The notes under the pieces: model-generated
What the model saw: the letters and a program-made list of their open reading frames with translations, nothing else
What the model was told of the DNA's origin: nothing
The model's database searches: none
Program-made: the position numbers and the translations under genes
Source: CAYLHQ01 sp964628935
GTDB lineage: Bacteria > Acidobacteriota > Polarisedimenticolia > Polarisedimenticolales > DASRJG01
DNA length: 64,000 bases
Reading direction: 5' to 3'
Assembly: GCA_964628935.1 (NCBI GenBank)
Contig: CAZVOE010000002.1
Location: forward strand, 1 to 64,000
Shown here: one piece after another, positions 25,511-34,376 of the stretch
Layout: each line of letters begins with the position of its first letter
How positions within the stretch are numbered: position 1 is the first letter of the stretch

Positions 25511-26035
25511 ATGAGACGTCTCGCGCGATGGCCGGTGATCGTTCTTGCCGCCCTTTCGGTTGCGCACGCGGAGCCAGCCCGGAAGACCTACGTCTCGCTC
25601 TCGGGCTCGACCGACGATCATCCTCGCCTCGGGAACCCCGCGATCCGCGTCGAGGTGCTCTCGGCTTCTCCCGGGATCGCCACGAGGCTCTCCCGCGCGC
25701 TCGTCGCCGACCTCGGTGCGCTCGTCCACGCGAGGCCCGACGTGGGGGATGCCCCGTTCGACTACCGGCTCGAGGTGCGCCTCGTGCTCCCTTCGGATGC
25801 GGTCGCCGGGGACGCGCTTCGATTCGACGCCGTCCTCGATCACCCCGATCGCGGGATCGTGTGGCGCACGGAGGGACGCACGGAGATCGGAAGCGGGCCG
25901 GTGGGGGACGCAGCCCTCCTCGACATCTCGAGGAACTTGATCGCCGCCCTCGTGCACGATCGATGGGTGGCGCGAAAGGACGATCCGGACGATCCCCCTC
26001 CCGCGCCGCCTTCCCTGTTGAAAACTTTTCCGTAG
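25511..26035 (+). CDS. exported protein of unknown function
   Basis: A 174-residue protein with a signal peptide (MRRLARWPVIVLAALSVAHA). The mature part looks like a small alpha/beta domain with VEVLSASPGIATRLSRALVADLGALV, a YRLEVRLVLP strand, and LLDISRNLIAALVHDRW. The tail is Pro-rich. This resembles LptE- or Rcs-type periplasmic folds only loosely, and no family is claimed. A weak GAGAGGA precedes the ATG. It lies 70 bases after the EamA gene and 230 before the hydrogenase operon. Confidence 0.55.
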   Translation: MRRLARWPVIVLAALSVAHAEPARKTYVSLSGSTDDHPRLGNPAIRVEVLSASPGIATRLSRALVADLGALVHARPDVGDAPFDYRLEVRLVLPSDAVAGDALRFDAVLDHPDRGIVWRTEGRTEIGSGPVGDAALLDISRNLIAALVHDRWVARKDDPDDPPPAPPSLLKTFP

Positions 26036-26211
26036 GGCCTTCTCGTCCTCGGGCGATGGACGCACTTCTTGCGGTCCGCCGATCGTGTGCGTTCGAGCGC
26101 GGGAGTGGGCGCGCGGATTCTTCGCCCTGAATCCTCAGGAATTCCCTCTCGCACCCCGCCTGCCGGAAACCGGCGCGAGAGCGTCGCATCAACGGCCGCT
26201 TCTCGGCTCGG

Positions 26212-26234
26212 GCCCGGCAATTGCAACGCCGGGC
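26212..26234. promoter_or_regulatory. hairpin in the hydrogenase operon leader region
   Basis: A perfect 7-bp inverted repeat (GCCCGGC and GCCGGGC around AATTGCAAC) lies 32 bases before hybO in the 230-base gap. A second small hairpin (GCCGG AAA CCGGC) is at 26162-26174. Either could be an operator or a leader structure. No sigma54 or sigma70 promoter was recognised. Confidence 0.25.
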
Positions 26235-26265
26235 GCAGGGCGTTTCAGCCGACCAGGAGGTGCGC

Positions 26266-27375
26266 ATGCAACCGCTCGAACTCCCGCTCAGGGAGAGCTT
26301 CTTCCGGGACGCGTCCGAGGTGGACCGCCGATCCTTCATGAAGGTCGTGATGATGGCCGCCGCCTCCGTCGGTTTGAGCTCGTCGGCGGCGATGAAGGTC
26401 GCCGAGGCCGCGATGAAGGGCGCGAAGCCCTCGGTCATCTGGCTCCACTTCCAGGAGTGCACCGGGTGCACCGAGTCCCTCCTCCGCGCGCAGCACCCGG
26501 ACATCGCGGACCTGATTCTCGACCTCGTCTCCCTCGATTACCACGAGACGCTGATGGCGGCCGCCGGCCACCAGGCCGAGGAGGCCCTCCACCGGGCGAT
26601 GGAGGCGAACGCCGGGAAGTACATCTGCGTGATCGAGGGAGCGATCCCCACCAAAGAGAACGGAATCTACTGCAAGATCGCCGGCAAGACGGCGTACGAC
26701 ATGGCCCGCGAGGTCGCCGACAAGGCGGGGGCGATCATCTCGATCGGCTCCTGCGCCTCGTGGGGCGGGATTCCCTCCGCCGATCCGAACCCGACCGGCG
26801 CCCAAGGGGCCCCCGCGATCCTCGAGGGAAAGACCGTCGTGACGATCCCGGGCTGCCCGGCGAACCCTTACAACTTCCTCGGCGTCGCCCTCCAGTACGC
26901 GACGCTCGGCACCCTCCCCGCGCTCGACGAAAAGGGCCGGCCCCTGTTTGCCTACGCGCGGACGATTCACGAGGACTGCCCGAGGCGGGCCCACTTCGAC
27001 GCCGGCCGTTTCGCGAACGAGTACGGCGACGAGGGACACCGGCAGGGGTGGTGCCTGTACAAGCTCGGCTGCAAGGGGCCGGCGACCCACGCGAACTGTT
27101 CCCTCATGCGGTTCGGCGAGACCGACTCCTGGCCGATCGGGACGGGTCACCCCTGTTTCGGCTGCACCGAGCAGACGCTCGCCTTCCGCGTCCCGTTGCA
27201 CGACACGGTGCCGATCGAGCGGCCGACCCCGCCCGATACGTACCCGCCGATCCACGCGGAGCAGGGAAAGACGAGCACGATCGCCGCCGGCGTCGCCGGC
27301 CTCGCGGTCGGAGCGGCCGTGGGGGCGATGTGGGCCGCCGCGAAGAAATCCGACGAAGGCGGCGTGAAGGATTGA
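26266..27375 (+). CDS. hybO: [NiFe] hydrogenase small subunit, Tat-exported and membrane-anchored
   Basis: The small subunit carries the Fe-S relay from the NiFe site toward the membrane. The ATG at 26266 follows AGGAGGT, giving 369 residues. A Tat signal DRRSFMK (20-26) is followed by a hydrophobic stretch. Cluster ligands include Cys65 and Cys68 (ECTGCTE), GSCASWGG, PGCPANP, HEDCPRRAHFDAGRF, WCLYKLGCKGP and HPCFGCTE. A C-terminal membrane helix (AAGVAGLAVGAAVGAMWAA) anchors it. It has the features of group 1 uptake hydrogenases, and the operon order O-A-B-C-D is that of E. coli hydrogenase 2. Hence the hyb names. Confidence 0.95.
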   Translation: MQPLELPLRESFFRDASEVDRRSFMKVVMMAAASVGLSSSAAMKVAEAAMKGAKPSVIWLHFQECTGCTESLLRAQHPDIADLILDLVSLDYHETLMAAAGHQAEEALHRAMEANAGKYICVIEGAIPTKENGIYCKIAGKTAYDMAREVADKAGAIISIGSCASWGGIPSADPNPTGAQGAPAILEGKTVVTIPGCPANPYNFLGVALQYATLGTLPALDEKGRPLFAYARTIHEDCPRRAHFDAGRFANEYGDEGHRQGWCLYKLGCKGPATHANCSLMRFGETDSWPIGTGHPCFGCTEQTLAFRVPLHDTVPIERPTPPDTYPPIHAEQGKTSTIAAGVAGLAVGAAVGAMWAAAKKSDEGGVKD

Positions 27376-27390
27376 GGAGGAATTAGAGCC

Positions 27391-28323
27391 ATGGCCGTGA
27401 AAACCGACCGACGGACCCTCCTCAAAACCCTTGCCGTCGCAGGGGCGGCGACCGCGACCGGAGTCGCGCCGGCCGAGGCCAGGGAGTCGAAGAAGGTCCC
27501 GCCCCAGGCGATCGGGATGCTCTACGACACGACCCGCTGCATCGGGTGCAAGGCCTGCGTCTTCGCCTGTCAGCAGGCGAACGATCTCGAGGCGGACCGC
27601 GACGCGAACGGGCTCCATCTCGCGCCGGTCGACCTCAACGCGAAGACGAAGAACGTCATCAAGCTCTACAAGGACGACGTGCGGATGTCGTTCTTCAAGG
27701 CCCAATGCATGCACTGCGTCGACCCGGCCTGCGCGTCCGCCTGCATGCTCGGTTCGCTCCACAAGGACGAGACCACCGGGATCGTGACCTACGACCCGCG
27801 GTACTGCGTGGGCTGCCGCTACTGCCAGATGGTCTGCCCATTCAACGTCGCCAAATTCCAGTTCGACAAGGCGGTCCCGAAGATCGTCAAGTGCGAACTC
27901 TGCCGTCACCGCGTCGCGGAGGGGGCCCAGCTCACGAAGCGGGGCGGGTTCAGCCGCTACCCCGTCGGGATGGGTCCGGCATGCTGCGAGGTCTGCCCCC
28001 GGGAGGCGGTGATCTACGGAACGCGCGAGGAGCTCCGCGCGGAGGCGAAGCGCCGGATCGCGGCGAATCCCGGCATGTACTTCGAGGACCGCGTGTACGG
28101 GGAGACGGACGGCGGGGGCACGCAGGTCCTCTACCTCTCTCACGTCCCGTTCGACAAGATCGGTCTCCCGGACCTCGGGGAGAAAGGGGTCCCGCACACC
28201 GCGTACTCCGTGCAGGAAGGGATCTACAGGGGGTTCATCGCTCCGATCGCCCTTTACGCGATCCTCGCCGGCGTGATCATGCGGAACAAGAAGGCGGATG
28301 CCGGGAAGGGGGGCGACGCATGA
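27391..28323 (+). CDS. hybA: HybA-like periplasmic ferredoxin subunit of the hydrogenase
   Basis: A 310-residue electron-transfer protein with its own twin-arginine signal (TDRRTLLKTLAVAG). It carries four Cys-rich motifs: TTRCIGCKACVFACQQAN, AQCMHCVDPACASACM, RYCVGCRYCQMVCPFN, and CELCRHRV followed by ACCEVCPREAV. The count is consistent with four [4Fe-4S] clusters. A C-terminal helix (GFIAPIALYAILAGVIM) tethers it to the membrane. It relays electrons from the small subunit to HybB. It begins 15 bases after hybO with AGGAGGAAT in front, and its stop overlaps hybB (ATGA). Confidence 0.94.
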   Translation: MAVKTDRRTLLKTLAVAGAATATGVAPAEARESKKVPPQAIGMLYDTTRCIGCKACVFACQQANDLEADRDANGLHLAPVDLNAKTKNVIKLYKDDVRMSFFKAQCMHCVDPACASACMLGSLHKDETTGIVTYDPRYCVGCRYCQMVCPFNVAKFQFDKAVPKIVKCELCRHRVAEGAQLTKRGGFSRYPVGMGPACCEVCPREAVIYGTREELRAEAKRRIAANPGMYFEDRVYGETDGGGTQVLYLSHVPFDKIGLPDLGEKGVPHTAYSVQEGIYRGFIAPIALYAILAGVIMRNKKADAGKGGDA

Positions 28324-29522
28324 CCGAACACACCCTCGTGCACACCCCCGTCGGCGGACCGATCCTGACCCGCCCGTTCAAGATCCTCCTGGGGGTCGCC
28401 TTTCTCGGCGCCCTCGCCGCCGCCTGGCGGTTCCTCTTCGGTCTGGGCTCGGTCAGCAACTTGAGCGACGGATACCCCTGGGGGATCTGGATCGCGTTCG
28501 ACGTCGTGGTCGGAACCGCCCTCGGCTGCGGCGGATACGCGGTGGCGCTCCTCGTCTACATCCTGAACAAGGGGGAGTACCACCCTCTCGTTCGGCCCGC
28601 GATCCTCACGAGTCTCCTCGGCTACGGCCTCGCGGTGATCGCCGTCACGATCGACCTCGGCCGGTTCTGGGAGCTCTGGAAGGTCCCGATCTTCGTCTGG
28701 CGCTGGACGGGATCGCCCCAACTCGAGGTCGCTCTCTGCGTCGTGACCTACGTCGCGGTGCTCCTCGTCGAGATGTCCCCGGCCCTCTTCGAGAAGTGGG
28801 AAAGGGGGAAGGACTCGACGCTTGCGGCGTGGGGCCGGACCGGCCTGCGCATCGTGAACAAGAACCTCGTCTGGATCGTCGGCCTGGGGATCCTGCTCCC
28901 GACGATGCACCAGTCGTCGCTCGGGACGATGATGCTCCTGACCGGCCCCAAGCTCCATGCCCTCTGGTTCACCGCGTGGCTCCCGCTCCTGTTCCTCGTC
29001 TCCTGCGTGATCATGGGGTACGGAATCGTGGTGCTCGAGGCGACCTTCTCGGCCCGGGCGTTCGGCCGCCCCGCCGAGACCGAGATGCTCGCGAAGCTCT
29101 CGAAGATCGCGATGGGGGTCGCGGTCTTCTTCGTGGCGATGCGCCTGATCCTGGTGGCGGTCGGCGGGAAGCTCGGGATGCTCGCGTCGGCGATGGGGAT
29201 CGTCTTCCTGGCGGAGATGCTCTTGCACCTCGCCCCTGCGTGGATCCTCATGTCCGCCGAGCGGCGGTCGAATCCCATGTGGCAGATCCGCGCGGGGCTG
29301 CTCCTCGTCCTCGCGGGGACGGTTTACCGCATCAACGTCTACCTCGTGGCGTTCCAACCGGGAGCGCACTGGTCGTATTTCCCGGCGGTTCCGGAGCTGG
29401 GGATCACCTTCGGGATCGTCGCGGCGGAAATTCTGATCTACATCTGGGCCGTGAAGCGTTTCCCGATCTTGAGCGGGGCCGGGGNNNNNNNNNNCCCGCG
29501 CCTAGGAGGGGAGTCCCGATGA
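28320..29522 (+). CDS. hybB: HybB-like integral membrane subunit (NrfD/PsrC family); C-terminus uncertain at assembly gap
   Basis: A polytopic quinone-reactive subunit passing electrons from HybA to the quinone pool. It shows a SDGYPWGIWIAFDVVVGTALGCGGYA start, about ten helices, LLPTMHQSSLGTMMLL, and WRINVYL-like YRINVYLVAFQPG typical of HybB. About 388 residues precede the N-run at 29485, close to the full length of E. coli HybB. The residues read after the gap are hybC's ribosome-binding region. The true stop therefore probably lies in the gap or just after it, and the listed end is only the first in-frame stop if the gap is exactly ten bases. Confidence 0.85.
   Translation: MTEHTLVHTPVGGPILTRPFKILLGVAFLGALAAAWRFLFGLGSVSNLSDGYPWGIWIAFDVVVGTALGCGGYAVALLVYILNKGEYHPLVRPAILTSLLGYGLAVIAVTIDLGRFWELWKVPIFVWRWTGSPQLEVALCVVTYVAVLLVEMSPALFEKWERGKDSTLAAWGRTGLRIVNKNLVWIVGLGILLPTMHQSSLGTMMLLTGPKLHALWFTAWLPLLFLVSCVIMGYGIVVLEATFSARAFGRPAETEMLAKLSKIAMGVAVFFVAMRLILVAVGGKLGMLASAMGIVFLAEMLLHLAPAWILMSAERRSNPMWQIRAGLLLVLAGTVYRINVYLVAFQPGAHWSYFPAVPELGITFGIVAAEILIYIWAVKRFPILSGAGXXXXPRLGGESR
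29485..29494. other. assembly gap (10 N)
   Basis: Ten undetermined bases between hybB and hybC. Ten may be a placeholder length. It affects only the end of hybB, since hybC has an intact ribosome site and start downstream. Confidence 0.99.
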
Positions 29523-31219
29523 GCCAGAGAATCACGATCGACCCCATCACCCGCATCGAGGGCCACCTGCGCATCGACGTCGAGGTGGACGGCGGGAGAG
29601 TCACCGACGCCTGGGCCTCCGGCACGATGTGGCGCGGCATCGAGACGATCCTCCAGGGACGGGACCCGCGCGATGCGTGGCTTTTCACCCAACGATTCTG
29701 CGGCGTATGCACGACGGTCCACGCGATCGCCTCGGTGCGCGCGGTCGAGAACGCGCTCGCGCTCGAGATTCCCTTGAACGCCCAGTACATCCGCAACCTG
29801 ATCGTGATCGCCCACGCGATCCACGACCACATCGTCCACTTCTACCACCTCTCGGCGCTCGATTGGGTCGACGTCGTCTCGGCGCTCAAGGCCGATCCGG
29901 CGGCGACCGCGAAGCTCGCGGAGAGCCTCTCGGACTGGCCGAAGAACAACCGACTCGAGCTGCAGGCGGTCAAGGACCGCCTCGCGAAGTTCGTGGACGG
30001 CGGTCAGCTGGGGATCTTCGCGAACGGGTACTGGGGCCACCCCGCGATGAAGCTTCCTCCCGAGGTGAACCTCCTCGCGGTCTCGCACTACTTGCAGGCC
30101 CTCGAGTACCAGCGGACGGTGAACAAAGTCGTCTCGATCCTGGGCTCGAAGACCCCCAACATCCAGAACCTCGCGGTCGGCGGGGTCGCGAACGCGATCA
30201 ACCTGGACAGCCCCTCGACGATCAACATGGACGTCCTCTTCAAGGTCAAGGACCTCTTCTCGCAAGTCGTCGACTTCGTGAAGAAGGTCTACCTCCCCGA
30301 CGTCTGCGCGATCGGGGCGCTCTACGCGAACTGGCTCCCCTACGGGCCGGGGGTCAAGAACTACCTCGCCGTCCCCGACCTCCCTCTCGACGCGAAGGGG
30401 ACGCGATTCGACCTGCCCGGCGGGACGATCTTCGACGGCGACCTGTCGGGTGTGAAGGAGATCAAGTCCTTCGACGACCCGTACTTCAAGGACAACGTGA
30501 CCGAGGCGATCGCCCACTCGTGGTACGACGGCGACTGGGACCGCCACCCCTGGGAGGAGGAGACCGTACCGAAGTACTCCGAGTTCGACGAGAAGGGGAA
30601 GTACTCCTGGGTCAAGTCGCCCCGCTTCATGGGGAAGCCGATGCAGGTGGGGCCGCTCGCGCAGGTGCTCGTCGGCTACGCGCTCGGGCACGAGCCGACG
30701 AAGAAGTGGGCGAACTTCGCACTCGAGACCGCCGGGGCCGTCGCGGGAGCGAAGCTCACTCCCGCAGTTCTGCACTCGACGCTCGGGCGCCATCTCGCGC
30801 GCGCGATCCGGACCGCGGTGCTGTGCGACCTCGCCGACAAGCACTGGCAACTCCTCGTCGACAACATCGCGTCGGGCGACGTCTCGATCTTCCACAAGCC
30901 GGTCTTTCCCTCGGGAGAGCAGCGTGGCTTCGGGTTCCACGAAGCGCCCCGCGGGACCCTCTCCCACTGGGTCGTGATCAAGGACGGCAAGATCTCGAAC
31001 TACCAGGCGGTCGTCCCGACGACCTGGAACGCGGGCCCGCGCGACGCCAAGGGGCAGAAGGGCCCGTACGAGGCGTCGCTCATCGGGAACCCGATCGCCG
31101 ATCCGAAGCTGCCGCTCGAGGTGCTCCGGACGATCCACTCGTTCGACCCGTGCCTCGCCTGCGCGGTCCACACCCTCGATCCCGAGGGGCGCGAGATCGC
31201 GAAGGTCAAGGTGCTGTGA
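29519..31219 (+). CDS. hybC: [NiFe] hydrogenase large subunit
   Basis: The catalytic subunit that splits H2 at the Ni-Fe(CN)2CO centre. It is 566 residues long. The L1 motif RFCGVCTTVH holds Cys61 and Cys64, and L2 DPCLACAVH holds Cys545, Cys548 and His551. ITRIEGHLRIDVEVDGG near the N-terminus and GIETILQGRDPRDAW are family hallmarks. Fifteen residues follow His551 (TLDPEGREIAKVKVL) and should be cut off by the HybD-type protease after nickel insertion. A strong TAGGAGGGG precedes the ATG. It has no signal of its own and is exported with the small subunit. Confidence 0.97.
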   Translation: MSQRITIDPITRIEGHLRIDVEVDGGRVTDAWASGTMWRGIETILQGRDPRDAWLFTQRFCGVCTTVHAIASVRAVENALALEIPLNAQYIRNLIVIAHAIHDHIVHFYHLSALDWVDVVSALKADPAATAKLAESLSDWPKNNRLELQAVKDRLAKFVDGGQLGIFANGYWGHPAMKLPPEVNLLAVSHYLQALEYQRTVNKVVSILGSKTPNIQNLAVGGVANAINLDSPSTINMDVLFKVKDLFSQVVDFVKKVYLPDVCAIGALYANWLPYGPGVKNYLAVPDLPLDAKGTRFDLPGGTIFDGDLSGVKEIKSFDDPYFKDNVTEAIAHSWYDGDWDRHPWEEETVPKYSEFDEKGKYSWVKSPRFMGKPMQVGPLAQVLVGYALGHEPTKKWANFALETAGAVAGAKLTPAVLHSTLGRHLARAIRTAVLCDLADKHWQLLVDNIASGDVSIFHKPVFPSGEQRGFGFHEAPRGTLSHWVVIKDGKISNYQAVVPTTWNAGPRDAKGQKGPYEASLIGNPIADPKLPLEVLRTIHSFDPCLACAVHTLDPEGREIAKVKVL

Positions 31220-31782
31220 CGGCTCCTTTCGAGCCGACCGCGGCGGGTCCGGGATGCGCCGGTCCCGTCGCGGTCCTCGCTTTGGGGAACGTCCTCATGG
31301 GGGATGACGGGCTCGGCCCCCACGTCCTCCGCCGCCTCGTCGCCGAATGGGACCTCCCGCCGGAGGTCGAGGTGCACGACCTGGGAACCCCAGGGCTCGA
31401 TCTGGCGCCCTGGCTCATGGACCTTCGCGCGGCGATCCTCGTCGACACCGTGAAGGCCGACGCCCCTCCCGGGACGATTCGCACCTACGGGAAGGAACGG
31501 CTCGCGACCCTCCCGGCGCCGCTCCGGATGAGCCCGCACGACCCGGCTCTCGTCGAGGTCCTGTCTTCCCTGGAACTCGCGGGTCACGCACCGCGCGAAC
31601 TGATCCTCGTGGGGGTCGTGCCCCTCATGGTCGAGCAGGGGATCGGGTTGAGCGACCCCGTGCGCGCAGCGATCCCGGCGGCGGTCGATGCGGTCCTCGC
31701 GGAATTGCGTCGCTTCGGGGTCGAGCCCGAGCGGAGATCGGCCCCCGCGGAGACGAAGGAGGAGTGGTGGACGGCGCCGTGA
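31216..31782 (+). CDS. hybD: hydrogenase maturation endopeptidase
   Basis: The nickel-dependent protease that trims the C-terminal tail of HybC. GTG 31216 overlaps the hybC stop (GTGA), giving 188 residues. The core VLALGNVLMGDDGLGPHVL carries the acidic nickel-sensing position (Asp where E. coli HybD has Glu16). VDTVKADAPPG carries the middle Asp, and MSPHDPALVEVL carries the His. There is an extra N-terminal stretch of about 17 residues and a charged tail. Its position directly after the large subunit supports HybC as its substrate. Confidence 0.92.
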   Translation: MTAPFEPTAAGPGCAGPVAVLALGNVLMGDDGLGPHVLRRLVAEWDLPPEVEVHDLGTPGLDLAPWLMDLRAAILVDTVKADAPPGTIRTYGKERLATLPAPLRMSPHDPALVEVLSSLELAGHAPRELILVGVVPLMVEQGIGLSDPVRAAIPAAVDAVLAELRRFGVEPERRSAPAETKEEWWTAP

Positions 31783-32195
31783 GCGCGAGAGCTCCGGGGG
31801 TCGCAGCGTCCGCGCGGCGGTTGCCGTGGGCATCGATCGAGCGCTGGCTCGTCTGGGCGATCGCCCTCCACTCGCTCGGCATCGGGATCGCCCTCAGCCT
31901 ATGGCCGTCTTGGGGCCTTCCCTTCGGCGGGTTCACGGTTCCGGAGTCGCTCTTCTTCCCCCGCCAGGGTGGAGCCTTCCACTTCGTGGTCGCCTTCGCC
32001 TACGTATGGGAACTCCGGCGCCACGGCACCGTGACGATCCTCGTGGCGGCGAAGGCGGTGGGGACCGTTTTCCTGACCGCGATGCTCGTGTCGGGGGAGC
32101 CCGCGTGGTCGATCGCACTTTCGGCCGCCGGGGACGCCGGTATGGGCCTCGCCGCGTGGTGGGTGCACCGGAAGAAGACGGGGACGGAGGGGTAG
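31767..32195 (+). CDS. four-helix membrane protein at the end of the hydrogenase operon
   Basis: A hydrophobic protein of about 140 residues. Helices are WLVWAIALHSLGIGIALSLWP, GGAFHFVVAFAYVWEL, VTILVAAKAVGTVFLTAMLVSG and SIALSAAGDAGMGLAAWWV. The start is ambiguous among GTG 31764, GTG 31767 (four bases after AAGGAGGA) and GTG 31779 (GTGA overlap with hybD). It overlaps hybD and so belongs to the hyb operon, but I recognise no known hydrogenase accessory family. It could be a membrane assembly factor or unrelated. Confidence 0.65.
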   Translation: MDGAVSARAPGVAASARRLPWASIERWLVWAIALHSLGIGIALSLWPSWGLPFGGFTVPESLFFPRQGGAFHFVVAFAYVWELRRHGTVTILVAAKAVGTVFLTAMLVSGEPAWSIALSAAGDAGMGLAAWWVHRKKTGTEG

Positions 32196-32427
32196 GGGCG
32201 CGGCTCGCGACGCCTCATGAGGGCGGAACGCCACTTCCACCGCTCGAGGCGAACCTCGCGGCGTGCGATGGACTCGTCCTCCCGCCGGACTCGCGGGCCC
32301 TCGCCAGCCGGCGCTGCCGCGCGCCTCCGCGGCCTCGACGCTCCCTTCCTTCCTTCGGGCCCTCCTTCGCCGGACGACCGCGTGGGTCGCTCGCCGTTCC
32401 CTGGAGAGCGAGGACGTGCCCCCGTTC

Positions 32428-33969
32428 CTACAACCCCCCGCCCTTTCGTTCCGCGCCCTCGAGCCCGCGCCGGGACAGGCGGTCGAACACCTCCTCCACC
32501 TGGTCCGCCCCGAACCGCAACGTCATCGAAACGTACGCGCGGATCGACGCCTCGAGCCCGCGCGCGTCGGGGTCACGAAGTAGGTGTTCGAGACAGATCC
32601 GGTCGAGCGCCTGGAAGACGTCGAGCACCTCCTCCGCCGCGAACCCCGTCTCGAACCTTCTCCTCGCGAGATCGGAGCAGTACGCGAGGAAGACCGCGCG
32701 CTCTCGGGTCCGGATCGCGTTCATCAGATTCCGGAGCACGAGGACGTGGTGCCAGCGGTGGAGGTCGCGGCCGAACTTCTGGTAGTGCGGCAACCGCTCC
32801 CGCCGCTCGGGGCTTTCGAGCCACTCGGTCAGTTCCCGGGCGATCGCTTCTTCGTGCCGCTCCAGGAGGGCGTGGATCCTGAGGTTCGGCCTCTGGCGGA
32901 TCTCCTTCAGGGCGGCGCGGTTGCGACGGTGCCATTCCAGCGGGTCGGTCTTCAGGTTCTCGATCAGAAACGGCATGCGCCTGAGGATCCCGAGCCGCTC
33001 GCGGGGCGCCCACTCGAGCCGCTTTCGCGTCGCCGAGGCGTCGACCGTCATCGCGAGATCGATGTACTTCGCCATCCACGGCTTCTCGAACGGCCGCTCC
33101 GTGCCGAGTCGGCCGATCAGGTCGCGCACCCGGATGCCGAGCGCGCACACCGACTTCGGCAGGTACCGCGGCCGGCTGGGCTCACCGTGGAAGAGCAGGG
33201 TCGCCGCTTCGAAGAGCTGCTTGTGGCTGACCGCGCCGTCGGGGCTCGCGATCAGGACTTCTTCCGGGCCGAACTCGTCGATGCGGTCGAGGACGCGCTT
33301 CAGGAACGGGTCGACTTCCCAGACGTGGAGGTAGGGGATCGCCGAGGCTCCCCGTCCAGCGAGGATCCGGCGATTCCAAGCGGTCGAAAGCCACGTGCTC
33401 AGAAAGACGAAAAGGGGTGGGTACTCGCACCAATCCGAGAAGAGGGCCGCGAAGCGGACGATCACCGAGCGCATCCGGTCGCGGTACTCCCGGAGCATCG
33501 CCTCGCCCGCCGCTTTGGTCCGCGCGTAGATGTGGTCTCCGTCCGGCTGGCTGCGTTCGTCGAGCACCCCTCCCGGCGGAGGGAACCGACTCGCCGCGAC
33601 CGAGGACGAGAAGACGAAGCGCCTCACCCCGATCGCGACGCACTGGTCGAGGACGTTCCGGAGCCCCTCGACGTTCGTGCGCCAGTACTCCGGGTGTTCC
33701 TCTCCGGTGAAGTCGTAGTGGGCCGCGAGGTGAATGCAGGTGTCTGCGCCTCCCGAGGCGGCGATCTCGGAGAACACGCGCGCGAGGCGCTCGCGGTCTC
33801 CGATGTCGACCTGGTGCCACTCGATGTTCGAGTGGGTGGGCGCGCCCGAGCGGGCCTGCGAGCGTCGCGCGAGACCGATGATCCGGTAGTCGTCCTTCCA
33901 CGCGTCGAGGAGGTGGCGCCCGACGAACCCCGAGGCGCCGGTCACGATCAGACGCCGGGGGCGGAGCAC
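32428..33969 (-). CDS. NAD-dependent epimerase (extended SDR) fused to an RsbRD-like helical domain
   Basis: A 513-residue two-part protein. Residues 1 to about 330 form an extended short-chain dehydrogenase. It has the TGASGFVG loop (10-17), IHLAAHYDFTG, FSSSVAAS (121-124), and the catalytic Tyr148 and Lys152 (YARTK). Residues about 364-500 are all-helical. They read like the RsbRD N-terminal domain of stressosome or globin-sensor-type proteins: RIHALLERHEEAIARE..., then LARRRFETGFAAEEVLDVFQALDRI. It is the last gene of the hyp operon, one base after the Rieske gene. The substrate, and the role of the helical part, are unknown. Confidence 0.8.
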   Translation of the reverse strand: MLRPRRLIVTGASGFVGRHLLDAWKDDYRIIGLARRSQARSGAPTHSNIEWHQVDIGDRERLARVFSEIAASGGADTCIHLAAHYDFTGEEHPEYWRTNVEGLRNVLDQCVAIGVRRFVFSSSVAASRFPPPGGVLDERSQPDGDHIYARTKAAGEAMLREYRDRMRSVIVRFAALFSDWCEYPPLFVFLSTWLSTAWNRRILAGRGASAIPYLHVWEVDPFLKRVLDRIDEFGPEEVLIASPDGAVSHKQLFEAATLLFHGEPSRPRYLPKSVCALGIRVRDLIGRLGTERPFEKPWMAKYIDLAMTVDASATRKRLEWAPRERLGILRRMPFLIENLKTDPLEWHRRNRAALKEIRQRPNLRIHALLERHEEAIARELTEWLESPERRERLPHYQKFGRDLHRWHHVLVLRNLMNAIRTRERAVFLAYCSDLARRRFETGFAAEEVLDVFQALDRICLEHLLRDPDARGLEASIRAYVSMTLRFGADQVEEVFDRLSRRGLEGAERKGGGL

Positions 33970-33970
33970 C

Positions 33971-34372
33971 TCAGGCCTCGAGCTCGGCGAGGATCACGAG
34001 CTCGCTGCCCTCGACCCGCCAGCGGTAGCGGCGGAGCGGACGAGTCCGCGCTCCGCCGAGCACGTTCCCTTCCGCGTCGTACTGACCGAAGTGGCACGGA
34101 CACTGGTAGCCGCGGAATTCGGCGCTGGGGCGGACCGTGCACCCCATGTGGGTGCAGGAGAGGGAAAGCGCACGAAAGGAGGTCCCCACCCTCCGAACCT
34201 CGACGGTCTGCTCCCGGTGGGGAACGTGGATCGCCCCCGCTTCGGGGATCGACGCGAGAGGGATGCGCGTCGTACCGCCGTCAGGAGGGGGGGCGCAGCC
34301 GGGGACGACGGCGGATGCGACGACCCCTCCCGCCGCCGCGGCGATCCCGAGCAGTGCGTCGCGTCGTCGCAT
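33971..34372 (-). CDS. Rieske [2Fe-2S] protein with export signal
   Basis: A 133-residue small Rieske protein. Cluster ligands are Cys73 and His75 (CTHMGC) and Cys91 and His94 (CPCHFGQYD). Cys78 and Cys93 would form the stabilising disulfide. The N-terminus MRRRDALLGIAAAAGGVVAS looks like a short Tat-type signal. A following VVPGC could act as a lipobox, so it may be a periplasmic lipoprotein. It begins four bases after hypE's stop and is followed at once by the SDR gene. No cytochrome b/c1 partner is in the window, so its redox partner is open. Confidence 0.88.
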   Translation of the reverse strand: MRRRDALLGIAAAAGGVVASAVVPGCAPPPDGGTTRIPLASIPEAGAIHVPHREQTVEVRRVGTSFRALSLSCTHMGCTVRPSAEFRGYQCPCHFGQYDAEGNVLGGARTRPLRRYRWRVEGSELVILAELEA

Positions 34373-34376
34373 CCCG

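Noticed and set aside
32196..32427. Possible gene between the hyb and hyp operons
   Set aside because: Open frames here are Arg/Pro/Ser-rich, lack ribosome sites and overlap the SDR gene. It is treated as plain intergenic sequence.
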